A stretch of DNA of 64,000 nucleotides, taken from contig NZ_CP016953.1 in the NCBI RefSeq assembly GCF_001708305.1, positions 1,383,501 to 1,447,500 on the forward strand, in the 5' to 3' direction. Under the pieces are notes generated by a model. The model was not told the origin of the DNA, did not search any database, and saw only the letters and a program-made list of their open reading frames with translations. Shown one piece after another: positions 36,010 to 43,673 of the stretch (the stretch's first letter is position 1; each line of letters opens with the position of its first letter). The translations under genes were made by a program, and so were the position numbers. The DNA is from Streptococcus himalayensis. Its GTDB lineage: Bacteria; Bacillota; Bacilli; Lactobacillales; Streptococcaceae.

Positions 36010-36420
36010 ATGACTAAGAAAAAAATCGAGCGTATTTCTGTAATACATCGAGAAAAAATTTTATGGCTCAAGTGGTATTTCATGCGAGATAAAGAACAAC
36101 CTAAGTATAGTGTCCTTGAGCGTAAAATGTTTGATGCTGCTAAAAATCAAGATATGCTATCTTACCAAAAATACGCTACCATCAAGAAGATAACAGATAT
36201 TAGGATACAAACAAGCGAGGATGATATTTTAAAGGCTGTAAAAGAAGTTTATGTGTATAACCATGTGAACGTTATCGGAGCTTGTCAGCGGATATTATTT
36301 ATCAGCCAGTCACAAGCTTATAGCAAGTTAAACAAGTGGTTTGAAACTTATTCTGATTTGTATTTTAGCGTTATACCTTTACCTAATATGGGGGTATATC
36401 ATGATGTGGCAGGTATCTAG
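36010..36420 (+). CDS. Island protein, possibly ArpU/late-regulator-like
   Basis: The 136-residue basic protein (MTKKKIERISVIHREKILWL ... GACQRILFISQSQAYSKLNK) has AGGAGG 6 bp before the ATG. The C-terminal helices, with the ISQSQAYSKLNKWF segment, resemble an HTH of phage late-transcription regulators of the ArpU/RinA kind. The similarity is impressionistic; unknown function is the safe reading. Confidence 0.5.
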   Translation: MTKKKIERISVIHREKILWLKWYFMRDKEQPKYSVLERKMFDAAKNQDMLSYQKYATIKKITDIRIQTSEDDILKAVKEVYVYNHVNVIGACQRILFISQSQAYSKLNKWFETYSDLYFSVIPLPNMGVYHDVAGI

Positions 36421-36511
36421 TTGATTGTATGTCATAATGTTTTTAAGCACAAGGAGTAGAGGTGGCTATGGGGCACTAGCATTTAGGAAACTAGGTGCTT
36501 TTAGTTAAAAA

Positions 36512-36540
36512 TGGACAAAAATGTGATTTACTGATATAAT
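36512..36540 (+). promoter_or_regulatory. Promoter of the island small RNA
   Basis: TGGACA (36512-36517), 17-bp spacer, TATAAT (36535-36540): one of the best consensus promoters in the island, with no coding sequence immediately downstream. Confidence 0.7.
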
Positions 36541-36546
36541 TTATTG

Positions 36547-36670
36547 TAGTGAATGAGGGCAGAAAGGTTCCTGCCGCACCTAGTATAGGTATCTGAGATG
36601 CTGGATATACCGCCCAGCCATTTGCTTTCAATATCGTACCGCTCCCTTGGTTATGTTCAAGGGAGTTTTT
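36547..36670 (+). ncRNA. Candidate small RNA of unknown family
   Basis: A ~124-base transcript is predicted between the TGGACA-17-TATAAT promoter and a perfect terminator (CTCCCTTG/CAAGGGAG then TTTTT, 36642-36670). It contains hairpins GGCAGAAAGGTTCCTGCC (36559-36578 region) and ACCTAGTATAGGT, and no ORF with a ribosome site. It is not a recognised tRNA, 6S, SRP or tmRNA. It lies just upstream of the RelBE genes but has its own terminator. Confidence 0.55.
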
Positions 36671-36692
36671 ATGATTTTTGCCTATCGGCAGA

Positions 36693-36730
36693 TTGACAAC
36701 CTTCTAAAATTGTGTTACAATGTAACACAA
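36693..36730 (+). promoter_or_regulatory. Promoter and palindromic operator of the RelBE module
   Basis: TTGACA (36693-36698), 17-bp spacer and TACAAT (36716-36721). The -10 lies inside a perfect 21-bp palindrome TTGTGTTACA-A-TGTAACACAA (36710-36730), the likely autoregulatory site. Confidence 0.75.
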
Positions 36731-36748
36731 AGAAACGAGGTGAATATT

Positions 36749-36970
36749 ATGAGTACAGTAACTATCAGATTAAATCAAGAAGAAGAAACATTTTTCAAAA
36801 GCTATGCTCAATTAACAGGGCAAAGCCTTTCAAGTCTTTTCAAGAAAGCCCTAGAGCGTGATATTGAAGACGAGTATGATTTGAAAATCTATAAACAAGC
36901 CTATGCAGAGTATAAGGCAGATCCAGAGACAATTAGCCATGCTGATTTTAAGAAAGAGCTAGGCTTGTAA
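36749..36970 (+). CDS. RelB/DinJ-type antitoxin
   Basis: The 73-residue protein begins with a ribbon-helix-helix DNA-binding domain (STVTIRLNQEEETFFKSYAQ, then LTGQSLSSLFKKALERDIED) and ends in a toxin-binding tail (ADPETISHADFKKELGL), the typical RelB layout. ACGAGGTG precedes ATG 36749. It should repress its own promoter at the palindrome covering the -10 and neutralise the toxin encoded 1 bp downstream. Confidence 0.85.
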   Translation: MSTVTIRLNQEEETFFKSYAQLTGQSLSSLFKKALERDIEDEYDLKIYKQAYAEYKADPETISHADFKKELGL

Positions 36971-36971
36971 T

Positions 36972-37232
36972 ATGTACAGTATAGAGTATTCTAAAAAGGC
37001 TCAAAAGCAGATTAAGAAACTAGATAAGCAGATACAGCGGTTGTTATTCGCTTGGATTGATAAACACTTAGAGGGGACAGACAATCCACGCGCCCATGGT
37101 AAAGGTTTAACAGGGAACCATGCTAACGAATGGCGTTACCGTATTGGTGATTATAGGTTTATATGTGATATTCAAGATGATAAAATGGTTATTCTAGCTC
37201 TTGAGTTTGGGCATAGGAAAGATATTTACTGA
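36972..37232 (+). CDS. RelE/ParE-family toxin
   Basis: The 86-residue basic protein (MYSIEYSKKAQKQIKKLDKQ ... WRYRIGDYRFICDIQDDKMV ... LEFGHRKDIY) matches the RelE fold, including the conserved Arg-rich strand YRIGDYR and the C-terminal GHRKDIY. RelE toxins cleave mRNA in the ribosome. It directly follows the RelB gene. The module may stabilise the island in the chromosome. It is intact. Confidence 0.9.
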   Translation: MYSIEYSKKAQKQIKKLDKQIQRLLFAWIDKHLEGTDNPRAHGKGLTGNHANEWRYRIGDYRFICDIQDDKMVILALEFGHRKDIY

Positions 37233-37249
37233 TTACTGGAGAAGTAAGA

Positions 37250-37383
37250 TGGTTAAAAATAATGCTATCATTGTTTGTATTTCTGATGAATTAGTAGATG
37301 ATTGTTACTTAATCGAGGCGCTAAACCATTCTTACTTACCAGGTTGGAGTAAGATAAATCAGTTAATTTTATATAAAAAATAG
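37250..37383 (+). CDS. Small ORF after the toxin gene
   Basis: ATG 37250 with GGAGAAGTAAG upstream opens a 44-residue frame (MVKNNAIIVCISDELVDDCY ... SKINQLILYKK) whose stop abuts the TAGCACC terminator hairpin. No family is recognised. It could be a genuine small gene or the trimmed end of a lost one. Confidence 0.35.
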
Positions 37384-37400
37384 CACCTTGTCTGGTGCTA
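37381..37400 (+). terminator. Terminator hairpin, left copy of the IS1182 target duplication
   Basis: tagcaccttgtctggtgcta forms a TAGCACC/GGTGCTA stem. The same 20 bases recur at 38941-38960, flanking the insertion sequence. Confidence 0.8.
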
Positions 37401-38940
37401 TCAGATTGAAGACAAAGTCCTAGAAATACTTGTTTCTGAGGGCTTTTTTTGATGTCAAGGAGTATAATAGAGGTAAGAAGAATGTGAGGTGTTGGCTATG
37501 TTTCACAAAGAAAATCCCGATTATAACCGTCGTCAAGTAGGCTTCTATACGCTTGAAGAGTTAGTTCCAAAGGACCACTTTCTGCGTCAGTTGGAGGAAA
37601 CTGTCGACTTTTCTGTCATCTATGACTTGGTGGAGGATAGTTATTCCTCAGACAAGGGTCGTCCTAGCCTTGACCCTGTTATGCTGGTCAAAATCCCTCT
37701 GATTCAGTGCTTCTATGGCATTCGCTCCATGCGTCAGACCATCAAGGACATTGAGGTCAATGTTGCCTATCGTTGGTTTCTGGGCTTGAGTCTGGACGAT
37801 AAGGTGCCTCATTTTACCACATACGGTAAAAACTACAGCCGTCGTTTCGCTGAAACAGAAGTGATCACGCGTATCTTCGAACATGTCCTCAATCTCTGTT
37901 TGACTGCTGGATTAGTGGATACAGATGAGATTTTCATCGACGGAACGCACATCAAAGCAGCTGCCAACAACCATAAATACAGACGACAAGAGGTAGAGGC
38001 TCAAGCTAAATGGATGAGTGAACAACTCGAAAAAGAAATCGCACAAGATCGGGTAACACATGAAAAAAAGCCCTTAAAGCCCGCCGCAAAAGGCGAGGCT
38101 AACACTAAAAAGATGTCCACGACTGACCCTGATAGTGGTTGGTTTCATAAGGGGGAGCATAAGGAGGTTTTCGCTTATGCAGCACAGGTGGCTTGCGACA
38201 AACACGGTTGGGCATTAGCCTATACTGTTGAAGCAGGCAATGTCCATGATAGTCAAGCTTTCCCTGCTCTTTTCGCAAAGCTAGAACCGTTTCACCCCAA
38301 CTATATCATCGCTGACTCTGGTTATAAAACTCCCAGTATTGCCAAATGTCTACTGGATCAGCATATCACACCTGTCTTTCCCTACACCAGACCTCGTGGC
38401 AAGAAGGGCATGTTACGACCGAATGATTTCATTTATGACGAGCATTATGACGTCTACCTCTGCCCTGAAAACCAAGTCTTGTCTTACAGCACTACCAACC
38501 GTTCTGGCTATCGAGAATACAAGAGTAACCCTAAGACTTGTGCAACCTGTCCACTCCTAAAGAGTTGTACTGAAAGTAAGACCAAGCAGAAGCTAGTCAC
38601 CAGACATATCTGGAAAGGTTACATGGAGATTTGTGAAGAGATTCGCCACCAAAGAGGGATGAAAGAGCGATATCAGCATCGTAAGGAGACGATAGAGCGA
38701 CTCTTTGGGACGGCTAAAGAATACCATAATCTCCGCTATACAAGAGAAATTGGTAAGCTCAAAATGCGAGATAAGGTTGGGCTGACTTTGGCGTGCCTTA
38801 ATCTCAAAAAACTGGTGAAAATGAGGGCAGGAAGGTCTTTTTATGTTGCCCTAATCTACTCTTTTAGACTACTTTTTTCAAAAATAACACAGCAAACAAA
38901 AAGACAAACTAGTTTAAGGGCTAGTTTGTCTTCGGTCTGA
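37401..38940 (+). mobile_element. IS1182-family insertion sequence, 1540 bp
   Basis: The left end TCAGATTGAAGACAAAGT matches the reverse complement of the right end (TCAGACCGAAGACAAACT) at most positions. Both sides are flanked by the same 20-bp palindromic sequence. IS1182-family elements are known to favour palindromic targets. The transposase is intact. Confidence 0.85.
37498..38940 (+). CDS. IS1182-family transposase
   Basis: The 480-residue protein begins FHKENPDYNRRQVGFYTLEE, with the IS1182 N-terminal domain (DHFLRQLEETVDF..YS..GRPSLDPVMLVK), a DDE-type catalytic domain (DTDEIFIDGTHIKAAANNHK, DSGYKTPSIAK, and ERLFGTAKEYHNLRYT with the Glu) and CATCPLLKSC. ATG 37498 after TGAGGTG is preferred; GTG 37489 is in frame. 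The TGA stop is formed by the last bases of the right terminal repeat, and a hairpin AGACAAACTAG/CTAGTTTGTCT covers the gene end. Confidence 0.92.
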   Translation: MFHKENPDYNRRQVGFYTLEELVPKDHFLRQLEETVDFSVIYDLVEDSYSSDKGRPSLDPVMLVKIPLIQCFYGIRSMRQTIKDIEVNVAYRWFLGLSLDDKVPHFTTYGKNYSRRFAETEVITRIFEHVLNLCLTAGLVDTDEIFIDGTHIKAAANNHKYRRQEVEAQAKWMSEQLEKEIAQDRVTHEKKPLKPAAKGEANTKKMSTTDPDSGWFHKGEHKEVFAYAAQVACDKHGWALAYTVEAGNVHDSQAFPALFAKLEPFHPNYIIADSGYKTPSIAKCLLDQHITPVFPYTRPRGKKGMLRPNDFIYDEHYDVYLCPENQVLSYSTTNRSGYREYKSNPKTCATCPLLKSCTESKTKQKLVTRHIWKGYMEICEEIRHQRGMKERYQHRKETIERLFGTAKEYHNLRYTREIGKLKMRDKVGLTLACLNLKKLVKMRAGRSFYVALIYSFRLLFSKITQQTKRQTSLRASLSSV

Positions 38941-38960
38941 TAGCACCTTGTCTGGTGCTA
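38941..38960 (+). terminator. Terminator hairpin, right copy of the IS1182 target duplication
   Basis: Same 20 bases as 37381-37400; followed by TTTCCTT. Before insertion this was a single terminator after the toxin operon. Confidence 0.8.
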
Positions 38961-39109
38961 TTTCCTTGCCTGCTGAACTCATAAATTTTAATACCTTTTT
39001 TACTATCCCTCTAATATATTCTACTTGTTTGTACGTTATGTTTTGGAATTGAAAAGATGAAAAGTGGGGTAATAATTTAGCCTATTTCATTGAATTATTT
39101 GATATTGTG
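38961..39109 (+). other. Right-end non-coding DNA of the island
   Basis: AT-rich, no gene seen; it runs from the terminator to attR. Confidence 0.6.
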
Positions 39110-39125
39110 ACAATCTTAAAAAATA
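39110..39125 (+). other. attR of the island
   Basis: ACAATCTTAAAAAATA, identical to the eno 3' end. The following bases (GTCGTTGC...) and the terminator at 39148 would directly follow eno after excision. Confidence 0.75.
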
Positions 39126-39147
39126 GTCGTTGCTAGACCAACGTTTT

Positions 39148-39180
39148 AAAGCCCTTAGTTATTTGACTAGGGGCTTTTTT
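39148..39180 (+). terminator. Displaced native eno terminator
   Basis: AAAGCCCTTAGT pairs with ACTAGGGGCTTT, followed by TTT. It has no gene of its own on the left side, in agreement with being the original eno terminator pushed 12.5 kb away. Confidence 0.75.
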
Positions 39181-39187
39181 CGTGTTA

Positions 39188-39395
39188 TTACTCGTCAACA
39201 ATCAAAAACTGACATCGTTCACTCACCTTGCTTCAACAGTCCAGTAGACTGTTGAAGGTTGGAAATAAGGATTATGAAATACTCCTCAGCTAACCTCCGT
39301 TGCCCCTGCGATTTTTAGGACACAAACTAGGCTAGTTATATCGATCATCTTAAGGCTGGGATAAACCTAGTCAGATTTTGATTGTTTAGAGTATT
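39188..39395. repeat. Dispersed repeat family B, longest copy
   Basis: A ~208-bp unit with inverted ends: left TTACTCGTCAACAATCAAAA, right ACTCTAAACAATCAAAATCT when read on the minus strand. Internal GATTTTTAGGACACAAAC is shared with other copies. It holds an extra ~50-bp segment absent from copy 1. Confidence 0.6.
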
Positions 39396-39424
39396 AGGAG
39401 GCAAAAAGAGAAAATTTTGAATGC

Positions 39425-40420
39425 CTATTCTTTGCTTGTATGTCGTTTTCCTTGGGCAATGGCTTCGGATTCAGTCATGGAAATCACTCGGTCACGGCGA
39501 GTGTTTTTCGGCATATGCTCCATACTATACCAATAGACCTCTGCTGCACCATAACGAGCAATGTAGACTGTTCGCTCTTCTTGCTGGTTGGTTTCTGGAG
39601 AAGTAGCTTCAGGAAGGGTTTGTTCAGGAGCAACGCTTTGTTCTTCTGAATTTTTAGTTTCGGTAACGTTTTTAGTCCTATCAACGGCAGTAGCTTTACC
39701 TGTGGCATAATCAATTGTAGCATTTGGCGAAAGATTATCGAGTACGACAGTGGTAATGCCGTGTTCATCAGTGCTCTCATGACCTCCTACTTTGATTTCC
39801 ACCTTTTGCCCGTTTTCATCGAGTCCAACATATTGCAATTTTATTTGGCGTGGGAGCAATTCCTGCTCTGTATAAATAGGGGTAACTTTATAATCAAGCC
39901 AGTAGCTGGGGTGAATGGCGAGCCAGTTATCCAATTGGGTTTCATAGTAGAGCATGCTCGCTTGATTTTTTTCGTCTGTCCCCTTGAAATTTCCGGCATT
40001 CAGCCAAGCAGTCATAGGTGTTAAGTTACGTTTTTCATTGGTCAATCCACTAAATTGATAGCCAATTAAATGTCCACGATGCATGAGCCAGGCTTTTTTC
40101 TTGCTATCTTTGTATGCAAATTTAAAATTATGCCAACCTGCAGGATTATATTTAATTTTAGGCTCCCGTTTTTTCTTAGGTTCGTCCTTGTCTTGCAGCT
40201 GAATATGTGCAGAAGTGGCACGATTGAGGGAGTCCAGCTCACCTAAAAGGAGCTGTTTTTGGCCAGTAAACAAAAGTGTTCCGTCTTCAGAGACGATTGG
40301 CTCAGTTTCCTCAGCATAAACGACAGCAGGACTTGGGATATAAATCTTGCTTGCTAGGGTACTTGTATGGAGGGTCAATAAAGCTAGTATGGCAAAGAGC
40401 CATTTAGAGGTTCGTTTCAT
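39425..40420 (-). CDS. Secreted DNA/RNA non-specific endonuclease
   Basis: The 331-residue protein has a signal peptide (MKRTSKWLFAILALLTLHTS..., cleavage near VVYAEE) and a beta-beta-alpha-metal nuclease domain with LMHRGHLIGYQFSGL (catalytic His; DRGH in relatives), and NLTPMTAWLNAGN (metal-binding Asn), about residues 60-225. A C-terminal module ends WYSMEHMPKNTRRDRVISMT, similar to tails of other streptococcal secreted nucleases. It probably degrades extracellular DNA or captured nucleic acid. ATG 40420 after AAAGGGG is preferred over 40462. A second, membrane-type nuclease (EndA) is at 45.4 kb. Confidence 0.85.
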   Translation of the reverse strand: MKRTSKWLFAILALLTLHTSTLASKIYIPSPAVVYAEETEPIVSEDGTLLFTGQKQLLLGELDSLNRATSAHIQLQDKDEPKKKREPKIKYNPAGWHNFKFAYKDSKKKAWLMHRGHLIGYQFSGLTNEKRNLTPMTAWLNAGNFKGTDEKNQASMLYYETQLDNWLAIHPSYWLDYKVTPIYTEQELLPRQIKLQYVGLDENGQKVEIKVGGHESTDEHGITTVVLDNLSPNATIDYATGKATAVDRTKNVTETKNSEEQSVAPEQTLPEATSPETNQQEERTVYIARYGAAEVYWYSMEHMPKNTRRDRVISMTESEAIAQGKRHTSKE

Positions 40421-40504
40421 GGTAAGTGCCCCTTTATCAGTGAATAGTTTCACAATTTTCACGCTATCATTATACTAAATTGAAAACGCTTTATCAAATA
40501 AAAA

Positions 40505-40540
40505 CTAAAAAAGATCGGACCAAATCTGCCCAATCTTTTG
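40505..40540 (-). terminator. Terminator of the hemolysin III gene
   Basis: On the minus strand AAAAGATTGGG pairs with CCGATCTTTT, followed by a T run. Confidence 0.7.
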
Positions 40541-40546
40541 AAAGGA

Positions 40547-41194
40547 TTACATAAAATAGACAATCGCTAAATACTGCAAGACAGAAGCCGCTAGGATAAA
40601 TAAGTGCCAAATCATATGGAAATAAGGTCTACGTTTGGCATAAAAACCTGCTCCTACTGTGTAGCAAAGGCCACCGGCCAGCATCAGCCCCCAAAAGAGA
40701 GGAGTGGTTTGACTGATAATCGGAGGAATTATGAAAATCACCAGCCAGCCCATGATGAGGTAAAGAGCCAGACTAAACTTTTCATTGACTTCTTTGGCAA
40801 AAATTTTATAGAGGATACCAAAGAGGCTTGTCCCCCACTGGATAGCAATGATGAGATAGCCCAGCCAGTTATTCATGAGGGTTAAGACAACGGGGGTATA
40901 GCTTCCTGCAATGGCAATGTAAATCATAGAGTGGTCAATGATTCGTAAGATATATTTGTGGGTCGAACCATAGACCATGGAATGATAGATGGTTGAGGAG
41001 AGAAACATGAGAAAAAGGCTAATGATGAAAATAGAAATGCCAATAGCAGATAGAAGTCCATGTTCCTCATAGGCGTATATTGCAGAAATTGGCAGTAAAA
41101 TCAGCATGAGAAGGCTACCAACAGCATGAGTAACGCTGTTTGCGACTTCCTCACCAAAGCTCAGTTGAGGGCTAAGTTTGAGAGCTTGTTTCAT
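40547..41194 (-). CDS. Hemolysin III / PAQR-family membrane protein
   Basis: The 215-residue protein has seven predicted helices and the HlyIII signatures (EEVANSVTHAVG, STIYHSMVYG, RIIDHSMIYIAIAGSYTPV, and HMIWHLFILAAS with conserved His). The family includes Bacillus hemolysin III and progestin/adipoQ receptor relatives; in streptococci the physiological role is unclear and haemolysis is unproven. GGAGG precedes the ATG, which lies inside the 3' end of the DUF1836 gene (23-bp overlap), so the two are co-translated. Confidence 0.85.
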   Translation of the reverse strand: MKQALKLSPQLSFGEEVANSVTHAVGSLLMLILLPISAIYAYEEHGLLSAIGISIFIISLFLMFLSSTIYHSMVYGSTHKYILRIIDHSMIYIAIAGSYTPVVLTLMNNWLGYLIIAIQWGTSLFGILYKIFAKEVNEKFSLALYLIMGWLVIFIIPPIISQTTPLFWGLMLAGGLCYTVGAGFYAKRRPYFHMIWHLFILAASVLQYLAIVYFM

Positions 41195-41633
41195 GAGTTC
41201 CTCCTTTTAAATGTAGGCTTATCCTTCTTGTTTGATGAAAGAGTTGAACGGTTTCACAGGCGCTTTGGATAGCAGGGTGAGTAGTATGGATTGCTTGTTG
41301 ATTGATACACCTGGCAAATTCATCATAGAGTTCTTGAGAAGGGCGTGTCTGTAAGAGCAGTTCGATAGTCTCTGCGATATCGGTAATCGGAAAAACTGTC
41401 TTAAGTGTAGTGAGGGCTAGGAGTCGCGCTAGTTGAGTGCGACTGTATTTTTTCTTCAATGGTTTTTGCAGGTAGCCGTGCTTCACATAATTGTTAATCA
41501 TCGCTGCGGTCAAGGGCTTATCTCTTAGAGAAAAGACTTGTTGATTGATTTGATTGATGTAGAGGAGAACTTGGTCCAGATAGAGGTCAAGGCTTGGTAG
41601 TTCTTCCCAGAGAGGGATAAGAGGCTGGTTCAA
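41172..41633 (-). CDS. DUF1836 family protein
   Basis: The 153-residue protein contains LTAAMINNYVKHGYLQKPLK, then KKYSRTQLARLLALTTLKTV, an HTH-like segment typical of DUF1836. It is probably a DNA-binding regulator, unproven. The start codon is TTG with AAGGAG 9 bp upstream. It overlaps hlyIII, and the divergent yaaA shares the upstream palindromes, so it could regulate both sides. Confidence 0.7.
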   Translation of the reverse strand: MNQPLIPLWEELPSLDLYLDQVLLYINQINQQVFSLRDKPLTAAMINNYVKHGYLQKPLKKKYSRTQLARLLALTTLKTVFPITDIAETIELLLQTRPSQELYDEFARCINQQAIHTTHPAIQSACETVQLFHQTRRISLHLKGGTHETSSQT

Positions 41634-41647
41634 TTGTTTTTAACTCC

Positions 41648-41678
41648 TTATAATCTAGTTTTGATAACTAGATTATAA
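41648..41678. promoter_or_regulatory. Long palindrome between DUF1836 and yaaA
   Basis: TTATAATCTAGTT and AACTAGATTATAA are inverted copies separated by about five bases. It covers the -10 area of the minus-strand operon and is a likely operator. Confidence 0.6.
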
Positions 41679-41683
41679 GATAA

Positions 41684-41712
41684 TTGACTTTAAAAGTCAA
41701 CTCAGGTAGAAT
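41684..41712 (+). promoter_or_regulatory. Promoter of yaaA (leaderless)
   Basis: TTGACT (41684-41689), 17-bp spacer, TAGAAT (41707-41712), then six bases to ATG 41719. The -35 is part of a perfect palindrome TTGACTTT-A-AAAGTCAA (41684-41700). Confidence 0.65.
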
Positions 41713-41718
41713 AAAAGT

Positions 41719-42447
41719 ATGAAAATTTTAATTCCAACCGCAAAAGAACTGAATCTTCAAGCCAATACAGTCCCTACAAAATGCCTTTCGGAAACAAGTC
41801 AAGCTGTTTTAGACAGTCTAGCGACTTATACTAAGCAAGATTTAGCTGAATTATACGGCATTAGTTTTGAACGGGCAGAAGAAGAATACCAGAGAATTCA
41901 AGCTCTCAAGCAACAAAAGGCAGAAGCTTATCCCGCTCTTGACTTATTTGACGGCTTGATGTACCGCAATATCAAACGGCAGGGGCTCTCACCTCTAGAA
42001 AAGGATTATCTGGAGCAGCATTTGCTGATTACTTCTAGTCTATATGGGGTCATTCCTGCCTATAGCGCCATTTCTCCGCATCGCTTAGACTTTATGATGA
42101 AGGTAAAGGTAGCTGGAAAAAGCTTGAAACAACATTGGAAGGTGATGTTTGATGCTGCTGTAGAAGGAGAAGAGGTCTTGCTGTCCCTTTTATCCAGCGA
42201 GTTTGAGACGGTTTTTTCAAAGGCAGTTCGAAAAAAGATGATTACTTTTAAATTTTTGGAAGATAGGGGAGGACAGCTGAAGATTCATTCGACCATTTCT
42301 AAAAAAGCTAGAGGGCAATTTTTAACGGCTTTATTGGAAAATCAGATAGATGATTTAGCGACTATAGGACAGTTGAGCTTTGCTGGATTTCATTTCCGTG
42401 AGGATTTGTCTTCTGAAAAAGAATATGTTTTTGCTAAGAAGGGATAG
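41719..42447 (+). CDS. yaaA: Peroxide stress protein YaaA
   Basis: The 242-residue protein matches the YaaA/DUF328 family in length and pattern (MKILIPTAKELNLQANTVPT, FDGLMYRNIKRQGLSPLEKD, ITSSLYGVIPAYSAISPHRL). In E. coli YaaA lowers free intracellular iron during peroxide stress, and a DNA-binding activity has been reported for the fold. No Shine-Dalgarno is present; the -10 ends six bases before ATG. A convergent terminator follows. Confidence 0.9.
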   Translation: MKILIPTAKELNLQANTVPTKCLSETSQAVLDSLATYTKQDLAELYGISFERAEEEYQRIQALKQQKAEAYPALDLFDGLMYRNIKRQGLSPLEKDYLEQHLLITSSLYGVIPAYSAISPHRLDFMMKVKVAGKSLKQHWKVMFDAAVEGEEVLLSLLSSEFETVFSKAVRKKMITFKFLEDRGGQLKIHSTISKKARGQFLTALLENQIDDLATIGQLSFAGFHFREDLSSEKEYVFAKKG

Positions 42448-42448
42448 A

Positions 42449-42481
42449 AAAAGGAGTTGGACAGAAAATCCAGCTCCTTTT
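42449..42481. terminator. Bidirectional terminator after yaaA
   Basis: AAAAGGAGTTGGA pairs with TCCAGCTCCTTTT across CAGAAAA; A and T runs on both sides serve the convergent genes. Confidence 0.85.
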
Positions 42482-42491
42482 GAGGATGGTA

Positions 42492-43043
42492 TTATTGGAT
42501 AGCTGCGAGCAGGGCTTCTGCTTGTGTAGCCAATGCAGCTGTTTTTTCTTCAGAAAGGACTAATTCACCAGTTCCCCATGCTTCAGGATTAACTGGAGCA
42601 CCTGTGAATGGTTCAACAACTTGCATACGAATAAATGGCAAAAGTCTGCTGTACTCTTTGAAGACCTCATCTGGCGATGTACCGTTGGCAACAGAAGAGA
42701 CTGTGACAAATTTTTCATGAAGGGCAGAAGCGCTAGTGGTATCAGACAAGTCAAGGGCGCGTGAAAGCCAGTCAAGAAGGTTTTTGACAACACCTGGGAT
42801 AGACCAGTTATAAACAGGAGAGAAAATCCAGATGGCATCTGCAGCAAGGACTGCATCACGAGCTTTAGCGACTGCAGCAGGTGTTGGAAGTTCGAAATCT
42901 TGGTTCATGAGGGGAACCTGACTGTAGTCAAGGTAAGAAACTTCCGCTTTTCCAGCAAGTGCTTTTTCTGCAACTTGAGCCATTTGATGGTTAAAAGATC
43001 CTTTGCGAAGCGATCCGACGATAAATAAGATTTTTTTTGACAT
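42492..43043 (-). CDS. NAD(P)H-dependent FMN reductase
   Basis: The 183-residue flavodoxin-like protein has the FMN phosphate-binding loop [13 protein letters not shown] (about 9-21), [19 protein letters not shown] (about 90-108) and a conserved C-terminal helix. Such enzymes reduce FMN, quinones or azo compounds with NAD(P)H. AAAAGGAG precedes the ATG. It lies 64 bp downstream of a MarR gene on the same strand, a frequent pairing for redox or electrophile stress response. Substrate unknown. Confidence 0.85.
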   Translation of the reverse strand: MSKKILFIVGSLRKGSFNHQMAQVAEKALAGKAEVSYLDYSQVPLMNQDFELPTPAAVAKARDAVLAADAIWIFSPVYNWSIPGVVKNLLDWLSRALDLSDTTSASALHEKFVTVSSVANGTSPDEVFKEYSRLLPFIRMQVVEPFTGAPVNPEAWGTGELVLSEEKTAALATQAEALLAAIQ

Positions 43044-43107
43044 AGCTATGTCTCCTTTTTATTAATATGACCTTATCTTACAACAAAAATCACTAATTAG
43101 CAATAAT

Positions 43108-43554
43108 TTAGCTTAAATCTTTAAATTTTTTTAAAATACGAATTAAATCTTCCTTATCCTTCTCATCCAAAACTTTTAAGGCCTTTTCAACGTTTCGAAT
43201 GTGGTCAGGGAGGATTTTTTCAATCTTTTTTCGGCCTTCGGGTGTCAAACCTACGAGGAAGGAACGACGATCTTTAGGGTCGCAGGTGCGAAAAATCAAT
43301 CCATCTCGAACCATATTTTTAATGACCACAGTCATATTTCCAGATGTGGCTAACATTTTGTCAATCAGATCCTGGATACGAAGATTGCCTTTGCTATACA
43401 GGGTTTCTAGCACTGAGAATTGGGTTGGGGTAAGATGGTGTTCTTTAAAAGTCTTGTTTTCAAAAGGAATGAGGGTACGATCGGCCTTTTTAAAGACAAT
43501 CATCGTTTTCAAATCAAGATGATGTTGGTTTAATAATTCAGATATGTTTTCCAT
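43108..43554 (-). CDS. MarR-family transcriptional regulator
   Basis: The 148-residue protein has the MarR winged helix (LTPTQFSVLETLYSKGNLRI, IDKMLATSGNMTVVIKNMVR, DGLIFRTCDPKDRRSFLVGL with the DxRS wing). It probably controls the downstream FMN reductase and itself. No cysteine sensor pair is obvious apart from one Cys in the wing (TCDPKDRR), which could be redox-active. The -10 TACAAT ends six bases before ATG with TTGATT 17 bp upstream, so a leaderless mRNA is predicted. Confidence 0.88.
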   Translation of the reverse strand: MENISELLNQHHLDLKTMIVFKKADRTLIPFENKTFKEHHLTPTQFSVLETLYSKGNLRIQDLIDKMLATSGNMTVVIKNMVRDGLIFRTCDPKDRRSFLVGLTPEGRKKIEKILPDHIRNVEKALKVLDEKDKEDLIRILKKFKDLS

Positions 43555-43560
43555 GTGTCT

Positions 43561-43589
43561 ATTGTACTAGGGAATGCGGGATAAATCAA
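43561..43589 (-). promoter_or_regulatory. Promoter of the marR gene (leaderless)
   Basis: On the minus strand TTGATT, a 17-bp spacer and TACAAT, followed by AGACAC and the ATG. Confidence 0.65.
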
Positions 43590-43638
43590 GCATTTTTATG
43601 CTACTACTAATTAGTATGAAATAGAAAAATCTTGTTCG

Positions 43639-43667
43639 TTTGGATTTTTATCATTTTCTGGTATAAT
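43639..43667 (+). promoter_or_regulatory. Promoter of the DUF1146-murA operon (leaderless)
   Basis: TTTGGA, 17-bp spacer, extended -10 TGGTATAAT (43659-43667), then AGGTTT and ATG 43674. Confidence 0.65.
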
Positions 43668-43673
43668 AGGTTT

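Noticed and set aside
26694..39180. Terminator similarity (26694 and 39148) as att site
   Set aside because: The stems differ in sequence; the exact 16-bp repeat at the eno stop is a better and functionally sensible boundary.
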